From: JANXQZ01 sp038225555
GTDB lineage: Bacteria > Acidobacteriota > Terriglobia > Bryobacterales > Bryobacteraceae
Assembly: GCA_038225555.1 (NCBI GenBank)
Contig: JBBRRB010000016.1
Coordinates: 58,109 to 122,108 of the forward strand
DNA: 64,000 bases
Reading direction: 5' to 3'
Position numbers and translations under genes: made by a program. Shown here in pieces: positions 15,634 to 24,694 of the stretch (positions are counted from its first letter, which is position 1; each line of letters opens with the position of its first letter). The notes under the pieces are model-generated. The model worked only from the letters and a program-made list of their open reading frames with translations, was not told the origin of the DNA and made no database searches.

Positions 15634-15666
15634 CGTCAGCCTGACGCCGTCCCCCTTCGGCTGACG
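15634..15666. terminator. Perfect 8-bp hairpin downstream of glycosyltransferase gene
   Basis: CGTCAGCC (15634-15641) and GGCTGACG (15659-15666) form a perfect stem with a 17-nt loop, 39 bases past the minus-strand glycosyltransferase stop. No T-tract. It may be a terminator or a REP-type element. Confidence 0.4.
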
Positions 15667-15704
15667 ATTTGCGGAGCCAACAGCAAGCATCCGCTCGGCT
15701 CAAC

Positions 15705-16787
15705 TTAGACGCCGGCTCTGGACATTTGTTTCATTCCGTCAGGTTCGATCCCGTCGAGAAATTGACGGGCAACTTTGGCGCAGTCGTATTGCTCAACCAG
15801 GCGCAGACCCTCGGCGGAAATATTAGCTCGCAAGGAATTGTCCCGATACAGTTGGACGAGCCCTTCGGCGAGCGCATCGGGGTTATTTGGCTCAACCAGA
15901 ATCCCGTGCGGGGCGACTTCCGGCACCGCGGCCGAACGAGTTGCCAGGATCGGCCTGCCCGCCGCCATCGCTTCCAGGAGCACGATGCCGAAGCCTTCCT
16001 GGGCGCTCGGCAGGCAAAATACACTCGCTTCAGAATACTCCCCTGCGAGTTCCGCCTGCTTGAGATCTCCGAGCCAGCGCACAACCGGGTCCAACTCAAG
16101 CTCTGTGGCTAGTTTCCGCAACATCGGCGCATCCGGTCCCCCACCGACGATGCGTACTTCCAGTTCCGGAATCTTGCTCCTCACCAGGGTGGCAGCTCGA
16201 AGCAGCACTTCCACGCGTTTGCGCCTGTAGAATCGACATACGCACAGGACTCGGAAACGACTGCCCGGATCCGCACCGGTCGCTTGCTGAAACAAGCTGC
16301 GCCAATGGCTAAGGTCGATCAATTCGGGAACGATCGCGATCGGTTTCTCATAGCGATACAGCTCCCGGATTCGAGTCGCGCAGTATTGGCTGATGGTGAT
16401 TACGCGGTCGGCCCGCCGGACGTTCGCCGCTTCCAGCCGTGCCTGCAACGCCAAGCTGAGGCGGGTAGCTCCGCTCTCAAACGGCACAGCCTCCGCCAAT
16501 ACACCCTTGATGTTGGCGATGTGTTTGGTCTTTGGCGACAGGGCGTAGCCGTCGAGATCGAATCCAACGACAGCATCGTAGGCCGAGAAGTCTATACGGC
16601 GAAGGCTCTCGTTAAAAAGTATTCGCCCAGCCGCATAGACCGGCAAGTGAAACTTGGGCGTGATCCAATCGACTTGCACGCCGTGGCGTTCCATGGCGCG
16701 GGCCAGGGTGGAGATGCCCACGTAACAACCGCTCCCTCCAGAAACATTGAGAGGGATGGCGGTGATGAACGCGACTCTTTGGAGCAT
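15705..16787 (-). CDS. Glycosyltransferase family 4 (GT-B fold)
   Basis: This 360-aa protein has an N-domain beginning RVAFITAIPLNVSGGSGCYVG with the glycine-rich acceptor loop, and a linker YEKPIAIVPELIDL. The C-domain has RVLCVCRFYRRKRVEVLL (about 181-198), VRIVGGGPD, and the donor-binding E-x7-E motif EGFGIVLLE (about 270-278). It would transfer a sugar from a nucleotide-sugar to a cell-surface glycan or lipid at the inner membrane. Donor and acceptor are unknown. The stop of the upstream NTF2-like gene is 5 bases away, so the two are probably one transcript. Confidence 0.9.
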   Translation of the reverse strand: MLQRVAFITAIPLNVSGGSGCYVGISTLARAMERHGVQVDWITPKFHLPVYAAGRILFNESLRRIDFSAYDAVVGFDLDGYALSPKTKHIANIKGVLAEAVPFESGATRLSLALQARLEAANVRRADRVITISQYCATRIRELYRYEKPIAIVPELIDLSHWRSLFQQATGADPGSRFRVLCVCRFYRRKRVEVLLRAATLVRSKIPELEVRIVGGGPDAPMLRKLATELELDPVVRWLGDLKQAELAGEYSEASVFCLPSAQEGFGIVLLEAMAAGRPILATRSAAVPEVAPHGILVEPNNPDALAEGLVQLYRDNSLRANISAEGLRLVEQYDCAKVARQFLDGIEPDGMKQMSRAGV

Positions 16788-16792
16788 GACGC

Positions 16793-17221
16793 CTATGGTG
16801 TGGAGGGAGCCTTCGGCAGCAGGCCAACCTGCTCCAGCATGGCGTGAACGTCCCAGTTATTCCACCCTTCTTGGATCTGGCCGTTCGAAATGCGCGCGAA
16901 GCTCATGCCCGTGATGTGCACGGTTCGCCCAGTCGCAAGGATGCCGAGCCCGTCGCCGTGATGGGTCATCCGGGCGGACCAGCGCGCGGCGACCTTGTCG
17001 CCCTGCTCAACGTAATCTTCCACCGTGACGCGCATGTCGGGGAACGCGGCCCGCATGCGCCGGAAGAAGGGTTTGAACTCTTCAGGCCCACGCGCTTCCG
17101 TCCCGGCTTCATCGAGCCTATGAATGATCCCGTCCGGAGCGATCAATTGCTCCACGGCGCTTTCGTTGCCTTGAGACCAAACTTCTTCAAAAAACTGGTG
17201 CAAAATTGTTGGATATGCCAT
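16793..17221 (-). CDS. SnoaL/NTF2-like polyketide-cyclase-family protein
   Basis: This 142-aa protein has the small cone-shaped NTF2 fold. Family features are the N-terminal helix with YPTILHQFFEEVWSQGN, the strand pair DGIIHRL and EEFKPFFRRMRAAFPDMRVTVED, then KVAARWSARMTHHG and GRTVHITGMSFARISNGQI. Proteins of this type bind small hydrophobic molecules, and some isomerise them. The substrate is not predictable. The start (MAYPTIL) fits the family. It is transcribed with the glycosyltransferase. Confidence 0.85.
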   Translation of the reverse strand: MAYPTILHQFFEEVWSQGNESAVEQLIAPDGIIHRLDEAGTEARGPEEFKPFFRRMRAAFPDMRVTVEDYVEQGDKVAARWSARMTHHGDGLGILATGRTVHITGMSFARISNGQIQEGWNNWDVHAMLEQVGLLPKAPSTP

Positions 17222-17260
17222 GGCCGGAATTATATCTTAGGGCATGGCCACCTTCGTCGC

Positions 17261-18148
17261 TTAACGCATGTTTTCCCGAATCAGGGTCAACAAGTATTCT
17301 CGCGTTGGCGCGCCGCCAGCGGCCTGCTGACCGTTGACGAACACGGTTGGCGTTCCGCTCACTTTGTTCGCTGAAGCAAGGGAGAGATCCCTCTCGATTC
17401 TCGGCAAGGCAAGGTGCATATCCAGGCACTCGCCAACCTGGGAAGCTCGGACGCTGCGCAGCGACGTCGTGAAATCCTTGAGCTTCAAGCCGATATTGTC
17501 CGGTGTCAACTCCCGCTGGTGCTCAAAGAGATAATCGTGTACGCGCCAGAATGCTTCGGGACTCTGCATCTGTACGCAGGCAGCGGTTTCGGCTGCCTGC
17601 TTTGCCCAGGGATGCATGTTCAGCGGCATGTTCCGGAACAGAAAACGCACTCGCTTTTCCTGCGTTGAGATCTGTTTCATCGTTTCTCCGAGCCGCGCAC
17701 AATAAGGACATTGAAAATCCGAGAAAACGACGATTGCGACCGGGGCATTTGTACTTCCGAGCGACGGGCTGCCATCGTCTTTTTCAAGATTGTGACGAAT
17801 CTGCATTTGCAGCCGCTTCTCTTCTGCGATCGGATCGATTGTGGTGTCGTTCAACTCCGGCGCCAGAAATCTCAGGTCCGGGCTCAGGAACAGGCTCATA
17901 TCGAAATTCCGTTTGCCAGATGCGACGAAACGGAGTTTCCGGTAACAACTTCCTCCCATTTCGGAAACTTCCGCAATGGCGGGCCGCACATCGTCGGCAA
18001 GCCGGTACTTTCGTTGAACGTAGCGGCACAACGAGGCCTTCCGCTCTTCTGTTATGGGCGCGCACACGCCGGTTCGGGCCTCGAGCGCGGGAGCTAACAA
18101 TAGCACGGCGCAAGTCCAGCGCAGACTATTTAGTGACAAGGAAGACAT
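17261..18148 (-). CDS. Exported DsbA/thioredoxin-fold disulfide oxidoreductase
   Basis: This 295-aa protein starts MSSLSLNSLRWTCAVLLLAPALEARTG, a signal peptide. A 100-residue extra N-domain (TEERKASLCRYVQRKYRL and a region with GSCYRKLRFVASGKR) resembles the dimerisation-like front part seen in acidobacterial DsbA-type proteins. The thioredoxin domain carries FSDFQCPYCARLG, so the active site is CPYC (about 134-137), and the cis-Pro loop VSGTPTVFVNG. It should form or shuffle disulfides in the periplasm. The start at 18148 overlaps the Cys-rich gene by 23 bp, which hints that this secreted cysteine-rich protein is its client. Confidence 0.85.
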   Translation of the reverse strand: MSSLSLNSLRWTCAVLLLAPALEARTGVCAPITEERKASLCRYVQRKYRLADDVRPAIAEVSEMGGSCYRKLRFVASGKRNFDMSLFLSPDLRFLAPELNDTTIDPIAEEKRLQMQIRHNLEKDDGSPSLGSTNAPVAIVVFSDFQCPYCARLGETMKQISTQEKRVRFLFRNMPLNMHPWAKQAAETAACVQMQSPEAFWRVHDYLFEHQRELTPDNIGLKLKDFTTSLRSVRASQVGECLDMHLALPRIERDLSLASANKVSGTPTVFVNGQQAAGGAPTREYLLTLIRENMR

Positions 18149-19423
18149 CGTATGCCCATCGTCCAACGTGCGAGTGCGCGGCATCGTCAACTTCGGTACG
18201 GAAGCGGAACTGGTTCCCGTAACGATCTGTGAACTTCGACTCTTGGTAGTGTAGGTCGATCGATTCAACCGCGAGCGCCGTGAGCGGATGCAGTTCACTC
18301 GCTTGTGAGATCCCATCGTGATTGCGGTCCTGCCATAAGCGAAGCTTGGTGAAAACAGCGTCTCGCGCATCGATCATGCCATCGCCGTTGCCTCCGTTCG
18401 AGCGCTTGTCGAATTCCGCCAAGGCTAAGAAGCCGTTTGGTTCGGAAGACTTCGGCTGCGGCGTGATGTTCCCAAACATTTCTTTTCCGCTATCGATGAA
18501 GCCGTTGCCATTGCGATCCAGCACCAGCCATGCGTCATCCGAGGCAGGCGATGTCCAGGCGATGCGAATCTTTTTCCCGTTGCCGAAAAAGTCGAAATCG
18601 ATACCGTGAGCTGCGTCCGTAAGGGAGAATCCGTTCCCGTTGACGTCGATCACGATCGGGCTCAGCCTGGCGACGCATCGATTGCCGATACAGTCTTGAG
18701 ATCCGGGATCAGGGCAATCCGAGTTGTATCTACAGTCTGCGCAGCATCCCCCGATGCACACACCTGGGCAACCTGCGTCCCCGCGACAAGCCTGAATTGC
18801 AGCAGGGCACTGTTGCGAACCGCAGCATCCGCTATTGCACAGATATCCGGGGCCGCCGCAGTTCAAGTCGTTGTCCTCGGTGCAGGTTGTGCAGTCTGGC
18901 AAGCCGTTATTGCAAGTAACGAAATTACAGAGGTTCTGTGTGCACGTGTAACCTGGCGCGGAGGAGCATCCGGAGCTTCCGTCCTCATGGACACCGATGT
19001 CGCGAGGAGCACCTGGGTCATAGTATGCGGAGCCGAATGATCCCTGGCAGCCAGCAGCTACACATGGAAGGGTAGAGGGAAAGTAGTTCTGCCCCCCGCA
19101 TCGAGTATTGGGACAGCTTCCCTGGGCGAAGACGCTCGTCTCAAAAAGACCGTTGAACTTGTCAGCTAAGTTTATCCTGGAATTTGGTGCGCAACGAATT
19201 ACGGTCGGCGTGTGTGGGCAGGCGTACCAGGATCATTTCGAGGGTCAGGCGAAGATCCATCAAAAACGGAAGAGAGCGGCGTGCCGGTGGAGGATACAAT
19301 TGTAGTCCTGACAATTCGATGAGAATGCGCGCGAAAACCATGTCTGCCAGCGATAATGCCCCAAGCCGCAATGCTCAGAAAAATGCACGCGCAAGCACCT
19401 ACAAGAACCTTTTTGAGATCCAT
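18126..19423 (-). CDS. Secreted Cys-rich protein with EF-hand-like calcium module, interrupted by an apparent frameshift
   Basis: Two frames must be joined. ATG 19423 begins a signal peptide (MDLKKVLVGACACIFLSIAA...) whose frame stops at 19199. A second frame, open from 19232 to 18126, has no ATG, GTG or TTG before TTG 18902, yet it is clearly coding from its first codons (many cysteines: CGGQNYF, CVAAGCQGSFGS, CTQNLC). Together they give an exported protein. It has about 150 Cys-rich residues (CTTCTEDNDLNCGG, CNSGCCGSQQC) and a C-terminal module (DVNGNGFSL, DRNGNGFIDSGKEMFGN, DRNHDGISQASEL) typical of hemolysin/RTX-type calcium-binding proteins. A one-base error, real decay or recoding would all fit. 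The overlap of the frames is 19199-19232. Confidence 0.65.
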
Positions 19424-19480
19424 AAATTCACCTCAATTGTCGTAGATTAACCGGTAATGAACTACGTCAGCGTGGAAGTG

Positions 19481-20431
19481 TTATCTAGTCCTAAAGCGCC
19501 CCAATCTACCGTTGGTGGTGGTCGTAACCAGAGTTGTCCCGTCCAAGCCCAGTACAAAAGCCCACGATGGCGCGTGTTCCTTAGACACCGAAATCGAATT
19601 CCAGGCCCGCTGCTCCCGACTTAAGACAACGAATTCGGCGTGTGTTCCGCCGAAATGGCCTACGATTACCTCACTATCTTCACTAAGAACCATACCTGTA
19701 ATATTTCTGAACTCAACTCCAGCACCCTCCGGCCCGGGGTATCTGCCGATTTCGGACCCATCAAGGGAAAATTCGAAATATTCCCCTTCTGGCGCGAACC
19801 AGCCAACGCGGTCCTTTGATGCGCGAAGAAACGAGGTCTCTGCTGTTCGCCACCCCTTGACCTGCAGCGTGGCCGACCCAAGCATCTTTCCTGATCGATC
19901 AAAGCGGCGGAGGACATTCCTTGCAAGATCTTGCGTACCGTCTTCGCTCTTCATGTTCCCGATGATCCAGACGTTACCATCCGGGGCGAATGTGACTACA
20001 CTTGGGCAAAAAGGCCAAGTGCGTGTTATCGTTTGGCTTTCTCGATCGGCGCTGATGCGGGCGAAGAAGGTGGTGCCGCGCTTGTCGGCACTCAGGGCAC
20101 TTGCGACTAAAGCAATTTCGCCATCCGTCGAAGCGGCTAAATCGTGGATGTTTATCAATGCGCCGTCTTTGAGCGTAAATACGGTCTCGTCTCGTCTGCC
20201 GTTCTGGTCGATAGTGTAAATGACCGGGCCGCTCGAATGGTTGTGAAGGTGTCCCACAAGGTTCCTCCCCTCCCATCTCGGGAAACTATCCCAAATAAAG
20301 GCAGTTTCGACGTCGCGTTCATGTGTAAAGGTGCGCTTCGCCCGGCCCTCATTCACCTGTCCGGTCAAGCAGAATATGGCAACCGCAAGTAATCCAAGAG
20401 AAATCCGTAAATAGCGAAACATGAAGGTCAT
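19481..20431 (-). CDS. Exported beta-propeller-like protein (NHL/WD-like), function unknown
   Basis: This 316-aa protein begins with a signal peptide (MFRYLRISLGLLAVAIFCLTGQV, with a second Met three residues earlier). The rest shows repeated strands around aromatic and Gly-Asp turns, such as VVTFAPDGNVWIIGN, VLRRFDRSGKMLGSATL and FEFSLDGSEIGRYPGP, typical of a six- to seven-bladed propeller of the NHL/6-bladed type. There is no catalytic residue set. It is the first gene of a minus-strand trio with the Cys-rich protein and the DsbA-like enzyme. The base composition here is visibly more AT-rich than its neighbours, so the trio may be acquired. Confidence 0.7.
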   Translation of the reverse strand: MTFMFRYLRISLGLLAVAIFCLTGQVNEGRAKRTFTHERDVETAFIWDSFPRWEGRNLVGHLHNHSSGPVIYTIDQNGRRDETVFTLKDGALINIHDLAASTDGEIALVASALSADKRGTTFFARISADRESQTITRTWPFCPSVVTFAPDGNVWIIGNMKSEDGTQDLARNVLRRFDRSGKMLGSATLQVKGWRTAETSFLRASKDRVGWFAPEGEYFEFSLDGSEIGRYPGPEGAGVEFRNITGMVLSEDSEVIVGHFGGTHAEFVVLSREQRAWNSISVSKEHAPSWAFVLGLDGTTLVTTTTNGRLGRFRTR

Positions 20432-20561
20432 AATTGCACCACTATCAAGCTACACCTCGATCCTATGCCCCCTCGCGGGAAAGTCAATCCTTTTTTTAAG
20501 TTTGTTGAGGTAAGAAACATCCTACAATTTGACGGGAAACAACGTTATATCTCGGCGTTTG

Positions 20562-21068
20562 TTATTGAAGGTGCCTGGCGAGTTCGACCAAGAGGATCAG
20601 GGGCAGGGCGATGCTTGCCACTACCAGCAGCATGGTCAAGATCAAGAACAACCAATCGCGAGACTTCTGGCGCTCCGGCTGCGCCAAGTGGCTCTTCAGC
20701 AGTTTGTAATTCCGGAGATTTGCCTTAAATGCGATATCGAACAGATCGCCGACGAATGGAACCGACCCGGCCAGAGCCTCTATGCCTACATTCACCAGCA
20801 TGCGGGCGATCGCCACGCGTGCTACGCGAAGCTGGATCGCGCGGTAGACGATATACAGTGAGACTAGCCCATCGAGGATGTCGCCAATTCCTGGAATCAG
20901 CCCGATGATTCCGGCATAACCGAAGCGGAACCCGCCCGGCAGGACGAAGGCATAATCCAGCCAGCGCGCCAGCGCCTCTACATCGGCCAGTCGCGGATCC
21001 ACTACCTCGGGATTGAGCGCGTCCGGCCGGTAGGTGGGCGGCCTGTACGGTGTAATTTCCGGAGGCAC
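20562..21068 (-). CDS. DUF4112 membrane protein
   Basis: This 168-aa protein has the DUF4112 signature: a cytoplasmic N-tail with repeated prolines, then ARWLDYAFVLPGGFRFGYAGIIGLIPGIGDILDG (about 34-67), with PGIGD as hallmark. A helical segment with GSVPFVGDLFDIAFKANLRNYKLL follows, and a C-terminal transmembrane helix (LFLILTMLLVVASIALPLILLV). Function unknown in any organism I know. It sits 4 bases downstream-adjacent to the DUF1501 gene (stop 21072) and is probably an unrelated end gene on the same strand. Confidence 0.85.
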   Translation of the reverse strand: MPPEITPYRPPTYRPDALNPEVVDPRLADVEALARWLDYAFVLPGGFRFGYAGIIGLIPGIGDILDGLVSLYIVYRAIQLRVARVAIARMLVNVGIEALAGSVPFVGDLFDIAFKANLRNYKLLKSHLAQPERQKSRDWLFLILTMLLVVASIALPLILLVELARHLQ

Positions 21069-21071
21069 GAC

Positions 21072-22526
21072 TCAGGTCCAGAGATCGGCCAGCGGCTTCC
21101 CTTTCACCAGCTCGCGCGGCTGGTTCAGATGGTTAAAAATCTGCATGTCCGGGTCAATTCCGAGCGCGTAATAAACAGTGGCGAGCAGATCGTTCGGATG
21201 CACCGGCTTCTCTTTGGGTGACGAAGCGGTGGCATCGGATTCGCCATACTGCATGCCCCGCGCAATCCCGGCTCCTGCGATTACAGCACTGTAGCAGTAC
21301 GGCCAGTGGTCGCGTCCGTCGGGAGAATTGGAGTTGCCGGAAGTGGATACTCCCAGCCTGGGGCTGCGCCCGAATTCGCCTACCGCTACCACGACGGTCT
21401 CTTTCAGGAGTCCGCGACGATCCATATCGTCGAGCAAGGCCGAAAGCCCGCGATCCAGTTTCGGGCAGTGCAAGTTTTTCAACGGGCCGAAGTTCGCAGC
21501 GTGCGTGTCCCAGGCAGTCGTTTCAGGATCTCCGTTTGCGACAGAAGGCCAGTTTACCTGGACGAACTTCGTGCCCGCCTCGATCAACCGCCGCGCCATG
21601 AGTAGGCTTTGTCCAAAGGTGTGAAGGCCGTAGCGCTCGCGCATCTTGGAAGTCTCTTTTTCCAGATCCATGGCGTCGCGAGCCTTGCCTGACAACACCA
21701 GATCGTATGCCTTGCCGTAGTACTCGTCGACGGCGTAATCGCCCAGCGCTTTTTCCAACTCAGGCATGGATCCGTTGATGCCTTTCAGGAGTTGGAAGCG
21801 CTCCTTGAGACGTTCCGGCGGGATCTCTTTCCGCAGCGAAAGGTCCTCGAGCTTGACGGGCTTGGCTGGATCCTGATACATGCGATACGGATCGTAAGCC
21901 TTGCCTAAGAATCCTGCCGCTCCGCCCTTCCCGATAATGCCGGACTCCTGCAAAGGACGCGGCAGTTCCACGAACGGCAGCATCGGATCTTTCGATGGCT
22001 TCAGCTTGGAAACGTGGCTGCCTGCGGTCGGAAAATCGGCGGGAGAAGGAGGCTCTAACTGCCCCGATGGCGATACTTTATCGGGCGGGTAGCCAGTGAG
22101 CATTTGATAGATCGCGGCGGTGTGGTTGAACAGCCCGTTCGGCGTATAGCTCATCGAGCGTATGAGCGTCGCCTTATCGAGGTGATCGGCCATCATCGGC
22201 ATGTGCTCGCCGATCAGCGTCCCGGGGATCTTCGTCTTGATGGGTTTAAACTCTCCGCGCACGTTGGCCGGGGCGTACGGCTTGGGATCCCAAATATCGA
22301 TATGCGAGGGTCCGCCTTGCAGGAAGACCATGACCACGCTGTTGGCGGAGCCAAAGCCTTTCGCACCGGCGAACTTGCTATTGACGCTGGCTGCTTTGGC
22401 TTGGTCGCGCCAGAGGAAAAAGTGAGGGAGGCTCAAGCCCATCAGTCCGATCGAGCCGATCCGCATTAGCTCGCGGCGGGTGGGTCCCTCGCAAGTGTAC
22501 GCCTGACGTCCGGGAATATTTAGCAT
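21072..22526 (-). CDS. DUF1501 sulfatase-like protein, Tat-exported
   Basis: This 484-aa protein carries a Tat signal with RR at residues 17-18 (TRRELMRIG, then GLMGLSLPHFFLW). The rest is the alkaline-phosphatase-superfamily-like DUF1501 fold: SVVMVFLQGGPSHIDIWDPKP, SMSYTPNGLFNHTAAIYQMLTG and VVVAVGEFGRSPRLG. It is the distal member of a four-gene operon. In Planctomycetes and related phyla DUF1501 proteins are almost always encoded with DUF1549/DUF1553 cytochromes. The enzymatic role is unknown. The start is chosen at 22526 because the longer frame upstream lacks a signal and is arginine-rich nonsense. Confidence 0.88.
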   Translation of the reverse strand: MLNIPGRQAYTCEGPTRRELMRIGSIGLMGLSLPHFFLWRDQAKAASVNSKFAGAKGFGSANSVVMVFLQGGPSHIDIWDPKPYAPANVRGEFKPIKTKIPGTLIGEHMPMMADHLDKATLIRSMSYTPNGLFNHTAAIYQMLTGYPPDKVSPSGQLEPPSPADFPTAGSHVSKLKPSKDPMLPFVELPRPLQESGIIGKGGAAGFLGKAYDPYRMYQDPAKPVKLEDLSLRKEIPPERLKERFQLLKGINGSMPELEKALGDYAVDEYYGKAYDLVLSGKARDAMDLEKETSKMRERYGLHTFGQSLLMARRLIEAGTKFVQVNWPSVANGDPETTAWDTHAANFGPLKNLHCPKLDRGLSALLDDMDRRGLLKETVVVAVGEFGRSPRLGVSTSGNSNSPDGRDHWPYCYSAVIAGAGIARGMQYGESDATASSPKEKPVHPNDLLATVYYALGIDPDMQIFNHLNQPRELVKGKPLADLWT

Positions 22527-22537
22527 GTGGTTGCCTG

Positions 22538-24694
22538 TTAGTAGATGTACAGAAATCCTTTGCTGTTGAGCAGCGCCCATAGAACATCCTGGGCGCGGGT
22601 CGCTCTCGGGCCGCCGCTTAGATACTTGACTCCTTGCTCTCGTTCTGGTGCGGTCGGCATGCGGCTGAACGCGGCGAGATACAAATCGTCGATCATCGCG
22701 GCGTCGCTCTTGCCGCCCACAATCATTTTTGCGATGCGTCCGTTCGGATCCGCCACCGCGTCCGAAATCGTCTTGCCGTTCACCAGGTTTAACGCCTGCG
22801 GCAGGCTGAAGTCGGACTTGCGTTCGCACTCGCACGCAGACTCCCGCAGCGGGCGGCCGAACACATCCAGAAATCCTTCCTTCCCAATATGCGGGTCTAC
22901 CAGCTGCTCCGCCTGCGTGTCTTCGGGGACCTCCGGAAAATTCGCCTTGGCCCCAGCGGCAGCGGATACTGCGTCCATCAACTCTTCAGCGGCCAAGCGG
23001 CGCGGGAACGCATGGGAGAAGTTGTCGCGGTCGGTTGCATTCCATTCATTGGTGACGATGGAAGTTTGATAAGTACGCGAATTGACGATAGTGCGCATCA
23101 GTTGCCGCAAGTCGAAGCCGTGATCGACCACATCCTTCGTAAGAGCCTCCAGCAGGGCCGGGTTCGATGGCGGATTAGAGGCGCGAATATCATCGACTGG
23201 ATCAATAATTCCCTTCCCGAAGAAATAGCTCCAGGTGCGGTTCGCGATGGCTTTGGCGAAGAAGGGATTATCCTTGGCAGTCAGCCATTGAGACAGCGCA
23301 TCGCGGCGGCGCTGGTCGTTTGGAATAGGAATCGGCCCGTTCGAGGCAATGAGAAATTCAGGGTTCACGACATGGCCATCCTTGGGATGCTTCATGTCGA
23401 AATCCGAACGCTGATCGAAGACAATCTCTTCGCCAACTTCGTACCCGGCACGCAATCCCACCGCCGAGAAGAACGCGGCCATCTGGTAATACTGGTTCTG
23501 CGTCCAGCGCTCGAAGGGATGGTCGTGACATTGCGCGCACACCATGCGCACGCCCAGGAACACCTGTGTGGTCTTCTCCATCGTCGGCTTGGCTTCCCGA
23601 GTGACGCGGAAGAAATTCGCTGCCGGATCGTCATAAGAACTGCCGCGCGAGGTCAGCAGCTCGCGCACCATTTTGTCGTAAGGCTTGTTGGACGCGATGG
23701 AATCATGGACCCATTCATGAAACGCGTAGACCCCCTTGTCTCCCAGATACTTGCGGCTGGATTGGAGGAGGTCGCCCCACTTGAGCGTCCAGTGATCGAC
23801 ATAAGCAGGACTTCCAATCAGCTTGTCAATCACCTTCTCGCGCTTGGCTGGATCCGTGTCGGCGAGAAATGCTTGAACCGCGCCGGAGGCCGGAATCTGC
23901 CCAGTCAGATCGAGCGAGACGCGGCGCAGGAAAGTAGCGTCATCGATGATGGGCGACGGCTGAATTTTCAACCGTTGGAGTTTGGCGTCGATCTTCTCGT
24001 CTACATAGTTATACTGCGGCAACGCCTTCCACGCGAAGCCGGGCTTAGGATTCAGCACCGTTACCGGAATCGTCGAGAACTTGCCCTGATAGCGTACTAG
24101 CAGCGTAGCTTCTCCGATGCGCTCTCCCTTGACCTCCGACTTCGCGTCCACGCGGGCCAAGTCGGGAGTGTTCGACTCTATGGTGGCTTCGCGGGTCACA
24201 TCGCGCATCTTGCCGTCCTTGAATCGCGCCATCACTTTCGGCGTTGCGGATTCGCCCGGCTTCGGGAGAACGATCTCCTTCGGTTCCACCTGCAGGTCAG
24301 CCACTGAATCCTTCTCAGGATCGCCAAATGGCACGCCCTGCGAGATCCAGGCAAGGATGGTTTTGTAGTAATCGGAGTTGTTGTCAAAGCGCTGCCCGCC
24401 CCCGTGCGCTACCTCTTGAGACGGCTTCGTGAGCATGATACTCTTGGCCGGATCAGCTCGATTGAAGCGCCTTCCTGAAAGATCGTAGAGCAGGGCTTCA
24501 TAGTCGAATTGGGGGTCATAGCCTCGCAGCGACAGCTTGAAGCCGTTCTTTCCCTTAGCCGCGCCGTGGCACGGACCGGAGGTGCAGCCTGTCTTGTTTA
24601 GAATCGGAGCCACATCGCGCAAAAACGTTACGCGATCCTGCGCGGCGAGCGTCCCGGCGCCAAGACTAACGATTAGAACCAGTTTCAGCGACAT
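22538..24694 (-). CDS. DUF1549/DUF1553 domain cytochrome c-like protein (planctomycete type)
   Basis: This 718-aa exported protein has signal peptide MSLKLVLIVSLGAGTLAAQ, a PSCyt1-like haem site (C37, then C42-H43 in CTSGPCHG), and a bacterial Ig-like 2 region around RVDAKSEVKGERIG. DUF1549 contains a second CxxCH (VCAQCHDHPFERW), and DUF1553 forms the C-half (ANRTWSYFFGKGIIDPVDD, FPRRLAAEELMDAV). The family is abundant in organisms that break down complex polysaccharides, but its reaction is unproven. The gene overlaps the upstream PPC gene by 29 bp. ATG 24760 is possible but would place charged residues before the signal. Confidence 0.88.
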   Translation of the reverse strand: MSLKLVLIVSLGAGTLAAQDRVTFLRDVAPILNKTGCTSGPCHGAAKGKNGFKLSLRGYDPQFDYEALLYDLSGRRFNRADPAKSIMLTKPSQEVAHGGGQRFDNNSDYYKTILAWISQGVPFGDPEKDSVADLQVEPKEIVLPKPGESATPKVMARFKDGKMRDVTREATIESNTPDLARVDAKSEVKGERIGEATLLVRYQGKFSTIPVTVLNPKPGFAWKALPQYNYVDEKIDAKLQRLKIQPSPIIDDATFLRRVSLDLTGQIPASGAVQAFLADTDPAKREKVIDKLIGSPAYVDHWTLKWGDLLQSSRKYLGDKGVYAFHEWVHDSIASNKPYDKMVRELLTSRGSSYDDPAANFFRVTREAKPTMEKTTQVFLGVRMVCAQCHDHPFERWTQNQYYQMAAFFSAVGLRAGYEVGEEIVFDQRSDFDMKHPKDGHVVNPEFLIASNGPIPIPNDQRRRDALSQWLTAKDNPFFAKAIANRTWSYFFGKGIIDPVDDIRASNPPSNPALLEALTKDVVDHGFDLRQLMRTIVNSRTYQTSIVTNEWNATDRDNFSHAFPRRLAAEELMDAVSAAAGAKANFPEVPEDTQAEQLVDPHIGKEGFLDVFGRPLRESACECERKSDFSLPQALNLVNGKTISDAVADPNGRIAKMIVGGKSDAAMIDDLYLAAFSRMPTAPEREQGVKYLSGGPRATRAQDVLWALLNSKGFLYIY

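Noticed and set aside
22889..24100. 403-residue plus-strand ORF antisense to the DUF1549 gene
   Set aside because: Shadow of a strongly supported gene. No domain pattern.
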